A stretch of 47,543 bases of DNA from Anaerolineaceae bacterium (GCA_030653365.1 JAURZL010000002.1:1-47543); one strand, 5' to 3'; numbered from the stretch's first letter, positions 1 to 7,694 are shown. Translations and numbers: made by a program. Notes: generated by a model from the sequence alone, not told the origin.

Positions 1-1
1 A

Positions 2-67
2 ATCATCACCGACATTGTCACCAGCAATGGTGTCATCCACGTGATTGATACAGTTCTCCTCCCCTAA
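2..67 (+). CDS. Fasciclin (FAS1) domain protein, C-terminal end only
   Basis: The window opens inside a gene. The frame starting at base 2 encodes 21 residues ending in TSNGVIHVIDTVLLP before a TAA stop at 65-67. The NGVIHVIDxVLLP pattern is the conserved C-terminal box of FAS1 (fasciclin) domains, which are extracellular adhesion modules. Nothing upstream is visible, so the total length, signal peptide and number of FAS1 repeats are unknown. A strong hairpin terminator follows at 109-133. The family call rests on this one motif, but the motif is distinctive. Confidence 0.75.
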   Translation: MITDIVTSNGVIHVIDTVLLP

Positions 68-108
68 TAGGTTGTAAGTACAGACAGACAAAATTATTGG
101 TAGACGAG

Positions 109-133
109 ACTGCCCGCGAAAGCGGGCAGTTTT
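109..133 (+). terminator. Rho-independent terminator of the fasciclin gene
   Basis: A perfect 9-bp stem, ACTGCCCGC (109-117) and GCGGGCAGT (122-130), closes a GAAA loop and is followed by TTTT on the plus strand. It lies 42 bases after the fasciclin stop codon. It is palindromic, so it may also serve the minus-strand arsM gene that ends at 173. Confidence 0.85.
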
Positions 134-172
134 GGGTTAATAGAAGGGATTTTTTCTTTCAGATGGAACCAG

Positions 173-1579
173 TTAGTTGGTTTCTGGCTTTCTGGCTGAG
201 ACAACCAGTGAATAGGTTGCTTCTGAATTATTGGAATATTGATGATTGTTTTGGGTTGTGAGATTTTCAAAACCAGCATAGGTGATTAGCTCCAGGTATT
301 CTCCTTGAGGAAGTGCTCCTGACACACAAGCTGCCCATTGGTTTGGATTTTCGCGTACGGCCAATGGCAGGTTATGCGCTGCGACCACATCACTGATCTC
401 TAATCTGCCACCTGGTTTGAGCACACGAAAGATTTCCTGAAAGGCTTTGCCTTTGTCTTCGGTCAGGTTGATCACACAATTGGAGATAACCACATCCACA
501 CTCTGGTCATCTACCGGAAGATTTTCTGCGTCGCCCTGACGAAACTCGACCTGGTCGTAGCCATTTTTCAGAGCACTTTCTCGGGCACGTTTCAACATGG
601 CAGGGGTCATATCAACCCCAATGACCCGACCGGTTTTTCCCACACGATTGGCTGCCAGAAATACATCGATGCCACCACCGGAGCCGATATCGAGTACTGT
701 CTCACCGGGTTTAAGGCTTGCCATCGCTAATGGGTTACCACAGCCAAGAGAAATTTCACCCGCTTCTTCCGGGATGACCCGTAATTCCTCTAATTTATAG
801 AGACTATTTTCGGATGATTTTGGCGGACAACACGATTGTTCAACGATTTGATATCCACCTGATGATTGAGGGGGATTGCAACCACAACTACCACCAGATT
901 CGGCAATTACCCCGTATGATTGCTTAACATCTGCTTTACGACTGATGTGTTTGGATCCTATGGCAATGAACGTACTGATATCGGCAGTCAGTGAAGGATC
1001 GTTCTGACTGGCCCCACAACAATTGGAACCGCTGCAGACAACGTAGTTATTGACCAGTTTTGCAATATGGAACCATGCCATAACCTGTTCACGATCGAAG
1101 CCTGGCCACTCGTCAGCCATTTCTTCCTGCATCCAGGTGTTTGTGTGCAAATCGAGATCACTTATGATCAACCGACCACCTGGTTTGAGCAGACGTGCCA
1201 TTTCCTGAATGGCAGCCAGTGGGTCGGAGGTATGATGGAGGTACATATTGGCAAAGACTGCATCGAGACTATCATCAGGTAACGGTATATCATTGCCTGC
1301 TGCCAGATGAAATTCAACGTTATCATAGCTGGTCAAATTCTGTTTCGCTTGCGCAAGCATCGCTTCCGATGAATCCACCAGATGTACTTTTTCGGTTTTG
1401 GTGACGAGTAATGAACTGAGGAAGCCACTGCCTGCGCCAATATCCGCTACGATCATTTCCGGAAGCAGATAAGCTTTTTTGATTACCTCATCCCTCAGTG
1501 AATCGGGGAAATAACCTTTTCGAAGATCATCCCATAGGCTTGCTACCTCTTTAAAATAAGTGTTTGATTTGGATTGCAT
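173..1579 (-). CDS. arsM: Two-domain SAM methyltransferase with ArsM-type arsenite methyltransferase C-terminal domain
   Basis: The 468-residue protein carries two class I SAM-dependent methyltransferase domains. The N-terminal domain has its SAM motif ADIGAGSG at about 45-52. The C-terminal domain, about 270-460, has LDIGSGGGIDVFLA at about 296-309. That half has the arsenite methyltransferase hallmarks SLGCGNP (C280), SNCVINL (C368) and AACVSGAL (C418), the positions of the As(III)-binding cysteines of ArsM. The linker is Cys-rich (C182, C187-C188, C232, C234, C250-C251), which suggests extra metalloid binding. The expected reaction is methylation of As(III) to methylated or volatile arsenicals in the cytoplasm. 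The start has a ribosome site AAAGGTG. The gene follows arsR and has its own operator-like palindrome at 1597-1614. Single-domain ArsM proteins are shorter (roughly 250-400 residues), so the fusion is unusual. The function of the N-terminal domain is unproven. Confidence 0.85.
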   Translation of the reverse strand: MQSKSNTYFKEVASLWDDLRKGYFPDSLRDEVIKKAYLLPEMIVADIGAGSGFLSSLLVTKTEKVHLVDSSEAMLAQAKQNLTSYDNVEFHLAAGNDIPLPDDSLDAVFANMYLHHTSDPLAAIQEMARLLKPGGRLIISDLDLHTNTWMQEEMADEWPGFDREQVMAWFHIAKLVNNYVVCSGSNCCGASQNDPSLTADISTFIAIGSKHISRKADVKQSYGVIAESGGSCGCNPPQSSGGYQIVEQSCCPPKSSENSLYKLEELRVIPEEAGEISLGCGNPLAMASLKPGETVLDIGSGGGIDVFLAANRVGKTGRVIGVDMTPAMLKRARESALKNGYDQVEFRQGDAENLPVDDQSVDVVISNCVINLTEDKGKAFQEIFRVLKPGGRLEISDVVAAHNLPLAVRENPNQWAACVSGALPQGEYLELITYAGFENLTTQNNHQYSNNSEATYSLVVSARKPETN

Positions 1580-1596
1580 TGTTTTTCACCTTTCTA

Positions 1597-1614
1597 TATC
1601 GTATTTTTACGATA
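1597..1614 (-). promoter_or_regulatory. ArsR-type operator upstream of arsM
   Basis: Perfect inverted repeat TATCGTA-TTTT-TACGATA, 18 bases from arsM's start codon and between arsR and arsM. It closely matches a second palindrome at 2028-2045 in front of arsR. The shared outer half-sites TATCG...CGATA argue that one regulator, the neighbouring ArsR, binds both. Binding is inferred, not shown. Confidence 0.7.
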
Positions 1615-1655
1615 ATCAAATATAAAAAAAATTATTGTTTGGATTAATATGGATA

Positions 1656-2015
1656 TTATCTGGAAAATCCTTGTTTATGATTGACGATATATCGTCTTTG
1701 TTCAATATCCGGACAACATTCTGGTAGCCAGCTATCGATTCTGGATTTCATCCAGCGAATTCCACGATCATTCAGACAATAACAGGTAGCAGGACCTTCG
1801 ATTTCCCCGTCGATTAAACCCGCTTCGCGTAACACCTTGAGGTGTTGACTGACGGTCGACTGGGCCAGATCGGTTAATTCGACAATCTCACCGGTGATGC
1901 ATTGTTTTTTCTCGGCAAGGATACGCATGATGCGAAAACGTACCGGGTTACCGAGGGCTTTAAGCATGCTTGCAAGTCTTTGATCGTCTGAAGAGAGAGA
2001 ATATTTTTCCTGCAT
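1656..2015 (-). CDS. arsR: ArsR-family metalloregulatory repressor
   Basis: The 119-residue protein is a winged-helix ArsR/SmtB repressor. Residues about 14-90 form the HTH domain, with typical motifs ALGNPVRFRIMRIL, TVSQHLKVLREAGLI and a wing ending in TCYCLNDRG. Candidate As(III) ligands are the ECCPD pair near the C-terminus and the CYC in the wing. The canonical E. coli-type CVC in the recognition helix is absent, so this is one of the ArsR subtypes that place the thiolate site elsewhere. In this family inducer binding releases the repressor from DNA. The gene is the first of an arsR-arsM pair on the minus strand, with operator-like palindromes in front of both genes, so autoregulation is likely. 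Confidence 0.9.
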   Translation of the reverse strand: MQEKYSLSSDDQRLASMLKALGNPVRFRIMRILAEKKQCITGEIVELTDLAQSTVSQHLKVLREAGLIDGEIEGPATCYCLNDRGIRWMKSRIDSWLPECCPDIEQRRYIVNHKQGFSR

Positions 2016-2027
2016 ATTGTTTCCTTA

Positions 2028-2045
2028 TATCGAAATATTACGATA
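2028..2045 (-). promoter_or_regulatory. ArsR-type operator upstream of arsR
   Basis: Imperfect palindrome TATCG-AAATATTA-CGATA, 13 bases upstream of the arsR start codon. It has the same 18-base length and the same outer half-sites as the palindrome at 1597-1614. It overlaps the region where an arsR promoter and ribosome site must lie, which fits repression by steric occlusion. Confidence 0.7.
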
Positions 2046-2071
2046 AAGGAAAAGAAATGTCAAGAGGGAAT

Positions 2072-2106
2072 GCCATCCACGAATAATAATCACGATGACG
2101 AATAGG
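2072..2106. repeat. Dispersed CCACGAATAA-type intergenic repeat
   Basis: Short AT-rich string with ATGCCATCCACGAATAA and a second ACGAATA. Related strings occur at 2728-2758 (reverse orientation) and 21842-21878. It looks like a dispersed non-coding repeat family; no coding role is visible. Confidence 0.45.
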
Positions 2107-2154
2107 TATCGGACCAAATTAGTGTTTATCTGGTTAATTAGTGAAAAATCCAGG

Positions 2155-2613
2155 TTAGATGGATTTTCTTACATTGTCTCTACCAACACGTTGAACAGGA
2201 CCAATATTTTTTCCTGGAAAAACCCGTTTGTAATCTAATTTGCGCCTTCCAAAATTAATTAATAAACCAATAGGAGCTCCAGTAGCTTTGAGATAGTTGA
2301 TAACCTGGGAAAGTTCATCATTTGTCAATTGATGCGAAAAAGCTTTTACCTCAACAACGACCTGATTTTCAACGAAAATATCAAGATAAAAAATACCAAC
2401 CTGTTCATCACCGTATTCAATAGAAATTGGATATTGATCTTCAGCGAATAAGTCAAGATTATTTAATTCTAATAATAACGATCTTTCATATATTTCTTCT
2501 TTAAATCCAGGACCAATTTCGTTATGAACCTTCATTGCAGCCCCGATTATTTTATATGTAAGGTTGTTTCCGGTCGCATCTATAACTAAATTACTCATTT
2601 TTGGGTTCCTCAA
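2155..2613 (-). CDS. GxxExxY family protein
   Basis: The 152-residue protein contains GPGFKEEIYE near residues 34-43, matching the GxxExxY signature, and continues with YLDIFVENQVVVEVKAF and a C-terminal INFGRRKLDYKRVF. This family (PF13366) is widespread in environmental bacteria and shows a PD-(D/E)xK nuclease-like arrangement of acidic residues and Lys (D..EVKA). Its molecular function is not established. It stands alone between arsR and a MerR gene, with AT-rich spacers on both sides. Such genes are often found embedded in repeats or mobile surroundings, and repeats of the CCACGAATAA family lie on both sides here. Confidence 0.85.
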   Translation of the reverse strand: MRNPKMSNLVIDATGNNLTYKIIGAAMKVHNEIGPGFKEEIYERSLLLELNNLDLFAEDQYPISIEYGDEQVGIFYLDIFVENQVVVEVKAFSHQLTNDELSQVINYLKATGAPIGLLINFGRRKLDYKRVFPGKNIGPVQRVGRDNVRKSI

Positions 2614-2727
2614 TGCTAATAATATTAATTTTGTTCCGAATTAGTATACAATAGGAAAGTTTTTTCTGATACACAGTAGAATCTTTTTATTGTTTTAAAA
2701 AAAATCCATCGATTATTGAAAATTACC

Positions 2728-2758
2728 ATTCGTGTATTCGTGGATTATTCGTGGACGG
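2728..2758. repeat. Dispersed CCACGAATAA-type repeat, reverse orientation
   Basis: Contains three spaced copies of ATTCGTG (reverse complement CACGAAT) in the 188-base spacer between the GxxExxY gene and the MerR-type gene. It belongs with the strings at 2072-2106 and 21842-21878. Confidence 0.45.
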
Positions 2759-2801
2759 CCAGAGATGTGTAAATCAGATTTGTATCTAAAAATTATAAAT
2801 A

Positions 2802-3572
2802 TTAAACTCCCCCTTTCCCACCCTTCCGCTTAATCCACTCCTCTAAAATTTTGATCATCTCTCTTGCTCTGATTTCGATTTCTCCCAATGTAGACAACCA
2901 GTGATCGGTGGCGAAGAGCACATCCTCATCCGGTCGTGGGGTATCAAGGGCGAGTTTGATGTCAGTGGAGCTGTCCGCATCCAGTTGGTTGAGCATGCGG
3001 TAGATTGCCATCAAGCTATAACCGGCGTTTCGCAACACACGGATGACCCGCGCACGAGCTAGCTCGGGTGCACCAAAGAGGCGGTATCCGTTTTTAGGGT
3101 CTCGTGGCACCTCCAGCAATCCATTGCGTTCCCAGTTGTGCAGTTGGTCACTGGTGACGTTCAGGTGTAAGGCCGCTTCTCGGATGTGCAGATTATGATG
3201 GGAAGTATCAGCAGGAAAACCATGCGCCCAGCGGGATACCAGCTCTGCTGCCATTTCGGCCTGATTGCGTTCCGACTGCACCAGCACCAGATAACGGTAA
3301 GCATTCTCCAGCGCGCCACCGAGATCTCCACGCGCACTTTGGTGCACAAGGTCCATGCCAGCCTGGCGGATGGATTTTCCAGGCCAAGGGGTGTTCAGAG
3401 TGGTTCGCGCAAGACGCATCTGATCCAGATGATCCTCGGTGTAAAGGCGGTAACCGTTGGCGGCACGTGGGACTGGCGGTAGTAACCCCCAGGCTTCATA
3501 CATGCGTACGGTGTTGGGGTGACAGCCGACCACTTTGGCGATTTTACTGGTACTCAGGAGGTTATAAGGCAT
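2802..3572 (-). CDS. MerR-type transcriptional regulator with two HTH domains
   Basis: The protein (256 residues from the preferred start) has two MerR-like winged-helix DNA-binding domains in one chain. The first, near residues 4-75, has TSKIAKVVGCHPNTVRMYEAWGL. The second, near 125-200, has REAALHLNVTSDQLHNWERNGL and NGYRLFGAPELARARVIRVL. Ordinary MerR proteins have one such domain followed by a dimer helix and an effector site. Here no effector domain follows; the C-terminus is a basic helix ending in a GKGGV tail. The start at 3572 is chosen because GGGAGAG lies just upstream; a start 12 bases earlier would put the ATG inside the ribosome site. The next minus-strand gene downstream is the GxxExxY gene, after a 188-base gap. 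The target is unknown. Confidence 0.85.
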   Translation of the reverse strand: MPYNLLSTSKIAKVVGCHPNTVRMYEAWGLLPPVPRAANGYRLYTEDHLDQMRLARTTLNTPWPGKSIRQAGMDLVHQSARGDLGGALENAYRYLVLVQSERNQAEMAAELVSRWAHGFPADTSHHNLHIREAALHLNVTSDQLHNWERNGLLEVPRDPKNGYRLFGAPELARARVIRVLRNAGYSLMAIYRMLNQLDADSSTDIKLALDTPRPDEDVLFATDHWLSTLGEIEIRAREMIKILEEWIKRKGGKGGV

Positions 3573-3653
3573 TTTCTCTCCCATGAATGGGTTGAAACTA
3601 TTTGTATGAAAAGATGTTTTTCGTGAAATTGAAAACCCATCGGGCTGATTCTC

Positions 3654-4556
3654 TCAGGAAGAGGTTTTTCTGGCAGTGATCATTACATGTTCCGGGGGAA
3701 ATTCCACTCCAGGGGTGAGAATTTCTACATCCTGCAGCCAATGGTCATAATCTACACTCAGCAGACGGAATTCCTGAGTCACAAAGCCATTATCCGTCAA
3801 CATTTCCTGCATTTCATGCATATTAAAGTACTGGTAACTTTCATGACGTTCACGCTCCCAGAGGGATTTTCCCAAAAAGATAATTTTGGTGACATAACGG
3901 GTGAAATCTCGATGTCGGATTGTGATGGTATTGCTTTCGGATTCCTTTTGAAAATTAATTTTAAAAGGCTTGTATTCCTGGGCAAAGATCTGGAACTTTT
4001 GCCAGGCTTCAGAATTTTGAAAACGGATGCGGATCTGCCGTTCTGGGCTGCCTTCAGCTTCTAAACCATCAAAAAGGATCAGATACCCTCCCGGGGACAC
4101 ACATGCTGCCAGTGTGGAAAAGCTGGAATGAACATTGGTTTTTCCCCAGGGCACATCAATTTCCCCCATATCAGGATTGTAGGCATCTGAGAAGACGTGG
4201 TGGAGGGCGTTGACAAGCAGTAACAGATCGAATTGTCCCAGGGATTGCAGTAGTTCGGTATCAGTGAAATCACCTTCAAGAAATCGGATGGCAGGGTAGG
4301 TTTTACGGGCGACTGCCAGGGCGGATAGATCGCGATCGATCCCGATACTGGTGTGCTCTCCCGTTGAGCTGCCATGTGCCTCCACCAGGGATCCGATAAT
4401 CTGCGCTTCCCCACAGCCGGCTTCGAGGATTCTCATGGGTGCCGTGGATTGACGCATCAATCGAGATGCCTGCTGGATGACCTCGCCTTTTCCCTGACCC
4501 TGCAGGAATTGCAAGCGTGTTTCCCAATAAAAATCCCAGAATGGATCGTTGTTCAT
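3654..4556 (-). CDS. Class I SAM-dependent methyltransferase
   Basis: The 300-residue protein has the SAM-binding motif I RILEAGCGEAQIIGSL near residues 42-57, an acidic motif II (SIGIDRDLSAL), and FDLLLLVNALHH as motif IV, followed by a YLILFDGLE post-motif strand. These show a Rossmann-fold methyltransferase. The C-terminal 130 residues, with FTRYVTKIIFLGKS and a second alpha/beta stretch, give no substrate clue that I recognise. No good Shine-Dalgarno sequence precedes the ATG. Upstream is a repeat-rich spacer at 4580-4620. It could act on a small molecule or lipid; substrate is unassigned. Confidence 0.85.
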   Translation of the reverse strand: MNNDPFWDFYWETRLQFLQGQGKGEVIQQASRLMRQSTAPMRILEAGCGEAQIIGSLVEAHGSSTGEHTSIGIDRDLSALAVARKTYPAIRFLEGDFTDTELLQSLGQFDLLLLVNALHHVFSDAYNPDMGEIDVPWGKTNVHSSFSTLAACVSPGGYLILFDGLEAEGSPERQIRIRFQNSEAWQKFQIFAQEYKPFKINFQKESESNTITIRHRDFTRYVTKIIFLGKSLWERERHESYQYFNMHEMQEMLTDNGFVTQEFRLLSVDYDHWLQDVEILTPGVEFPPEHVMITARKTSS

Positions 4557-4579
4557 GGGTTTATTTTAATGGTAAATGG

Positions 4580-4620
4580 AAAAGTTCTTGAGTTCTTAAG
4601 CTCATGAGTTCATGAGATGA
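4580..4620. repeat. AAGTTCTTGAGTTCTTAAG low-complexity intergenic repeat
   Basis: A string built of near-repeated AGTTCTT / CTCATGAGTT units that can fold on itself. A related string lies at 47366-47407. It separates two minus-strand genes. No coding potential seen. Confidence 0.5.
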
Positions 4621-4655
4621 ACTAACCACATATTTTTAGTATATCGGCTATTGCT

Positions 4656-5195
4656 TTATTTATATCGATTTTTATAAATCTTTCGCATGATCCACGCAAG
4701 ATATACCGCAATACCTCCTGAAAACAACAGGAATAGGATTAATTGTATGGTATCGCCAACAGTTAATGATCGAAATGTTACCCCAAGTGCAATTGATGTA
4801 ATCATAAAGGCAGAGATGAATATAATGAGTGAAACCGAAACCGCCCTTACGACGCTGGTGTTCCTGGTTTCGATGCTTTGCATGTCACTAAATGCCTCGG
4901 GACGATCACTGGAATATTCTTTGCGCCACATAAAGCAGCTTGCCATAATACCAACGAATTCCCAGCCAAACTGCTCATAGGTAGCTCGATAATCTTTTTT
5001 GGGATTTGTTTGAATGTCGTATACATATCGATATTTTTTCGGAGTCGACTTCGTAAAAACCATACGAACACTGCTCCACTGACCAATCCTGTCAATATTC
5101 CATCCCTGTGATGCCATCTCTTCCAGCCAGTTTTCATAATCGGCGGGTATCACATGCTTGAAGGCAGAAAGCCAGACCACTTTTTTTGTTTTCAT
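4656..5195 (-). CDS. DUF2812 membrane protein partnered with a PadR regulator
   Basis: The 179-residue protein begins with the DUF2812 pattern KKVVWLSAFKHVIPADYENWLEEMASQGW, in which a soluble domain of about 100 residues precedes two C-terminal membrane segments (about 113-138 and 147-168). It overlaps the stop of the upstream padR gene by four bases (ATGA), so the pair is translationally coupled. In many Firmicutes and Chloroflexota, DUF2812 genes sit directly after a PadR-like repressor. The partner protein probably acts in envelope stress or as a co-regulator, but its function is not known. The family call is firm; the role is inference. Confidence 0.8.
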   Translation of the reverse strand: MKTKKVVWLSAFKHVIPADYENWLEEMASQGWNIDRIGQWSSVRMVFTKSTPKKYRYVYDIQTNPKKDYRATYEQFGWEFVGIMASCFMWRKEYSSDRPEAFSDMQSIETRNTSVVRAVSVSLIIFISAFMITSIALGVTFRSLTVGDTIQLILFLLFSGGIAVYLAWIMRKIYKNRYK

Positions 5196-5509
5196 AATAG
5201 CTTCTCAACATTCTGATAGATTTCTTTAATTCGTACGGATTCTTCTTTGAGAATCAGTCTTCCCACTTCGCTTATGATATAGAGTTTTTTGCGGTCAATT
5301 TCCTTTGTGGAGATAATCAATCCGTCACCCTCAAGTTTGCTTAAGCTTTGATAAATCGTTCCAGCCCCGAGAACAATTCTATTATTGGTAAGCTCCTTTA
5401 CGTGCTGCATAATTCCATATCCATGCCGTTCTTCTTGAAGCGATAACAGGATATAGAACATGGTTTCGCTCATAGGAATAAACCGTTTTCTTATTTTTTC
5501 ATAATTCAA
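5192..5509 (-). CDS. PadR-family transcriptional repressor
   Basis: The 105-residue protein is a short PadR regulator with a winged helix: FYILLSLQEERHGYGIMQHV, then LGAGTIYQSLSKLEGDGLI and a wing with KKLYIISEVGRLILKEE. These match the PadR consensus in order and spacing. A short C-terminal helix for dimerisation follows. The first gene of a two-gene operon with a DUF2812 protein, it is preceded by a cluster of ACGACGT-containing repeats at 5547-5598, the obvious candidate binding sites. PadR proteins commonly repress their own operon and respond to small ligands or membrane-active compounds; the ligand cannot be read here. Confidence 0.9.
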   Translation of the reverse strand: MNYEKIRKRFIPMSETMFYILLSLQEERHGYGIMQHVKELTNNRIVLGAGTIYQSLSKLEGDGLIISTKEIDRKKLYIISEVGRLILKEESVRIKEIYQNVEKLL

Positions 5510-5546
5510 GGCGCATTTCCTTTCTTTTTACATAACCTTATGATAT

Positions 5547-5598
5547 AACACGACGTACTATATCACGACGTTATCTATATAATACATCACGTCGTGAT
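5547..5598 (-). promoter_or_regulatory. Operator cluster for the PadR repressor
   Basis: Three copies of the same core lie within 52 bases: AACACGACGTA (5547-5557), ATCACGACGTT (5562-5572), and the perfect dyad ATCACG-T-CGTGAT (5586-5598). They sit 38-89 bases upstream of the padR start codon. PadR operators are typically AT-flanked ATG/CAT dyads, and several clustered sites suggest cooperative autorepression. Confidence 0.65.
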
Positions 5599-5761
5599 AT
5601 ATGTCAATAGATATGGGAATGAATTGCAAAGAGTTCATACCTCAAAGGTCAAAAGCTCAAGGCTCAAATCTGAAAGATAACGAAAAGAGTGTACAAAGAT
5701 TATACAATTCTTTGATATGAATTACCTTTTGAATGAAAATTGAAATACAAAAGGAACGAGG

Positions 5762-6208
5762 ATGAAGATTTTTAATAATACATTTCAAGTAAAAGCACCT
5801 ATTCAGGCAGTGGCAGATTTCCACAGCAGTACCACTGCCCTCAAACGACTGACGCCCTTTCCAGTGGTCGTGAGGATTCACCATCTTGAACCATTGGCAG
5901 AGGGATCTATCGCTAAATTCACAATGTGGTTTGGTCCTTTCCCGGTGCGCTGGGTGGCACAGCATGTTCAGGTTGATCCATCGAATGGGTTTACTGATGT
6001 GCAAATTTCGGGTCCGATGCTTATTTGGGAACATACACATTCCTTCAGGCCAATATCCGATCAGGTGACTGAAATCAGGGACTATATTGAATTTGTACAC
6101 CGACCCGGTTTTAAACATTTTTGGACACGTCTGTTGTATGCGCCGGTGATGCTGAGATTCTTGTTTTTCTACCGTGCCTGGACAACACGAATGGCATTAC
6201 GGAGATAG
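5762..6208 (+). CDS. SRPBCC-superfamily ligand-binding protein
   Basis: The 148-residue protein follows the START/SRPBCC helix-grip order: a first strand FNNTFQVKAPIQAVADFH, a central sheet FTMWFGPFPVRWVAQHVQV and a long C-terminal helix region LLYAPVMLRFLFFYRAW. It lacks the AHSA1 signature of the other SRPBCC proteins in this window (28606-29016, 31508-31942), so it is a different subfamily. Proteins of this type bind small hydrophobic ligands; no catalytic residue can be named. An AGGAACGAGG ribosome site precedes the ATG. The gene is monocistronic and faces a decayed pyrophosphatase fragment downstream. Confidence 0.75.
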   Translation: MKIFNNTFQVKAPIQAVADFHSSTTALKRLTPFPVVVRIHHLEPLAEGSIAKFTMWFGPFPVRWVAQHVQVDPSNGFTDVQISGPMLIWEHTHSFRPISDQVTEIRDYIEFVHRPGFKHFWTRLLYAPVMLRFLFFYRAWTTRMALRR

Positions 6209-6245
6209 GACCTTGTGGATTCATATAATTTTTTTTCTGAAAAAA

Positions 6246-6390
6246 TTAAATTAGTGAAACAACAATGGAAATAATGCCCAGGCTGTTGCCAAAGGCAACA
6301 ATCAGACCAGCAAAAACCACGGAGATAATGGTCTTTAGTTTGTTCAGGATAATTTGAGAAAAATCTGGTGTTTTTAGAATGGGTTCAGAA
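6246..6390 (-). pseudogene. C-terminal remnant of a second membrane pyrophosphatase gene
   Basis: The minus strand here encodes a C-terminal tail that aligns without gaps to the end of the hppA protein of 7847-10165. It includes SVVFAGLIVAFGN against [13 protein letters not shown], and EP..K.T....S..I.L..KL against DP..K.T....S..I.L..KL. It ends in a TAA (6246-6248). The conserved catalytic motifs and about 700 upstream residues are missing, and the acidic residues of the DPFKDT motif are lost (EPILKT). It is a relic of a duplicated or rearranged hppA copy lying about 1.5 kb downstream of the intact gene's end, in the same orientation. The left and right limits of recognisable similarity are approximate. 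Confidence 0.8.
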
Positions 6391-6537
6391 AACCATCGAT
6401 ATTTTTGATTATTCGCGCTTTAACTACAAGTGAGACTTTGAAGCTTTATTTCAAGTCATCGACATACTTTACGGTAATCATTCAGGCATCCCTGTTGTTT
6501 GACACAGTGATGAGTGAGTTGGTGACTTATTACAATC

Positions 6538-7626
6538 CTATTTCTTTAGAATTGCTGGACGTTGAAAATCGATACCATTTATTGACACATCGATTGTCGG
6601 CCAATCCTTTATTTTTGTTATTACTTCATTTTCAGTTTCACCAACAAAAATTGTATCTTCTGATTTTACTCCGCTAATGGATGGATTCCAGGCAAAGAAT
6701 TGCCCCTGGCGAATCACTTGATTGAATTCTGGTCCAGCTAAAGATTCTCGTGGCTCATATCCAGTTAGTCCGCCCTGGTGATGAAGTAACCACTCATCAG
6801 GATAGCCTTCTTTTTGATAAGCTGCTTTGGCTTGTGAAAAAACCTCGCCCATTGTTTTTCCAGGTCTGGTGTTTTTGATAAATTCAACGTCTATTTTTGC
6901 CACAGAATTTATTTTATTTTGTATTTCAATAGGGATTTTCCCAAAATGAATTAATCGGGAGAGAGAACAAACCAATCCCCATTTTCTTCCGCAAAGTACA
7001 ACCATGGCGTATTTCTCAAGTTGTTTTTCAGTAGGAAGTGGATGACGATACTTAAAGATCCTTTCATCCGTTGCAACCAGATTAACGATTGCTTTTATTC
7101 CCTGCTTTTCTGTTTCAGAGGACAAAATGGAAGCGATCTCAAATTCCGTCATACCTGGTTCAATTGAATTCATTGTCTTTGACATGGTTGATGCACACAA
7201 CCCGCCCAATTCTTTAAAACGGATTTGTTCTTCAGGTATTAAATTTGATCTCAAGGAGGAAATTTCAGCTGATAAGTCAATTGCGCCTGGATAGCAAATA
7301 TCTGCACCAAAAGGACCATCACCAATAATCTCTCTTGGATCAAATTCTGATTCATACCAGGGGGTGACAATAAATTCCCAACCTTGCGTTTTTAGCTGAC
7401 CTTCCTGTTCCAGACGGGGTGCTTCGATATTTTTTGTAATTAAGTAATTCTTATCTTTCGTTATTAATAATCTGGCAGTTCCATTTGTGGCTGAAATGTT
7501 GACTGCACTATTAACGCCACAGGTTGCCCAGGAAAAACTTGACACGCGATGGAGTAATAAACCATTAACTTTATATCGGTCAAGAATAGCTTTTAACTGA
7601 TTTTGTTTATATGTATATTCATTCAT
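6538..7626 (-). CDS. M24 (Xaa-Pro aminopeptidase-like) family protein lacking Asp metal ligands
   Basis: The 362-residue protein has the two-domain layout of M24 'pita-bread' peptidases: a creatinase-like N-terminal domain and a C-terminal catalytic fold from about residue 150. The C-terminal landmarks LLHHQGGLTGYEPRE and FAWNPSISGVKSEDT correspond to the His and Glu regions of the family. However, the segment that normally supplies two metal-binding Asp residues reads VVLCGRKWGLVCSLSRLIHFG, with no Asp at the expected places. A metal-dependent peptidase activity is therefore doubtful; it may be an inactive homologue or use another chemistry. It is a single gene on the minus strand, downstream of hppA and separated by a hairpin. 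Confidence 0.8.
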   Translation of the reverse strand: MNEYTYKQNQLKAILDRYKVNGLLLHRVSSFSWATCGVNSAVNISATNGTARLLITKDKNYLITKNIEAPRLEQEGQLKTQGWEFIVTPWYESEFDPREIIGDGPFGADICYPGAIDLSAEISSLRSNLIPEEQIRFKELGGLCASTMSKTMNSIEPGMTEFEIASILSSETEKQGIKAIVNLVATDERIFKYRHPLPTEKQLEKYAMVVLCGRKWGLVCSLSRLIHFGKIPIEIQNKINSVAKIDVEFIKNTRPGKTMGEVFSQAKAAYQKEGYPDEWLLHHQGGLTGYEPRESLAGPEFNQVIRQGQFFAWNPSISGVKSEDTIFVGETENEVITKIKDWPTIDVSINGIDFQRPAILKK

Positions 7627-7694
7627 TTTTATCTCAATTCGAAATCGCTATGGTATTCATTAATTATAAACGGACATCGATTTCTTATCACAAA

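Noticed and set aside
6405..6677. 90-residue plus-strand ORF
   Set aside because: It overlaps the antisense strand of the M24 gene over most of its length and has no ribosome site.
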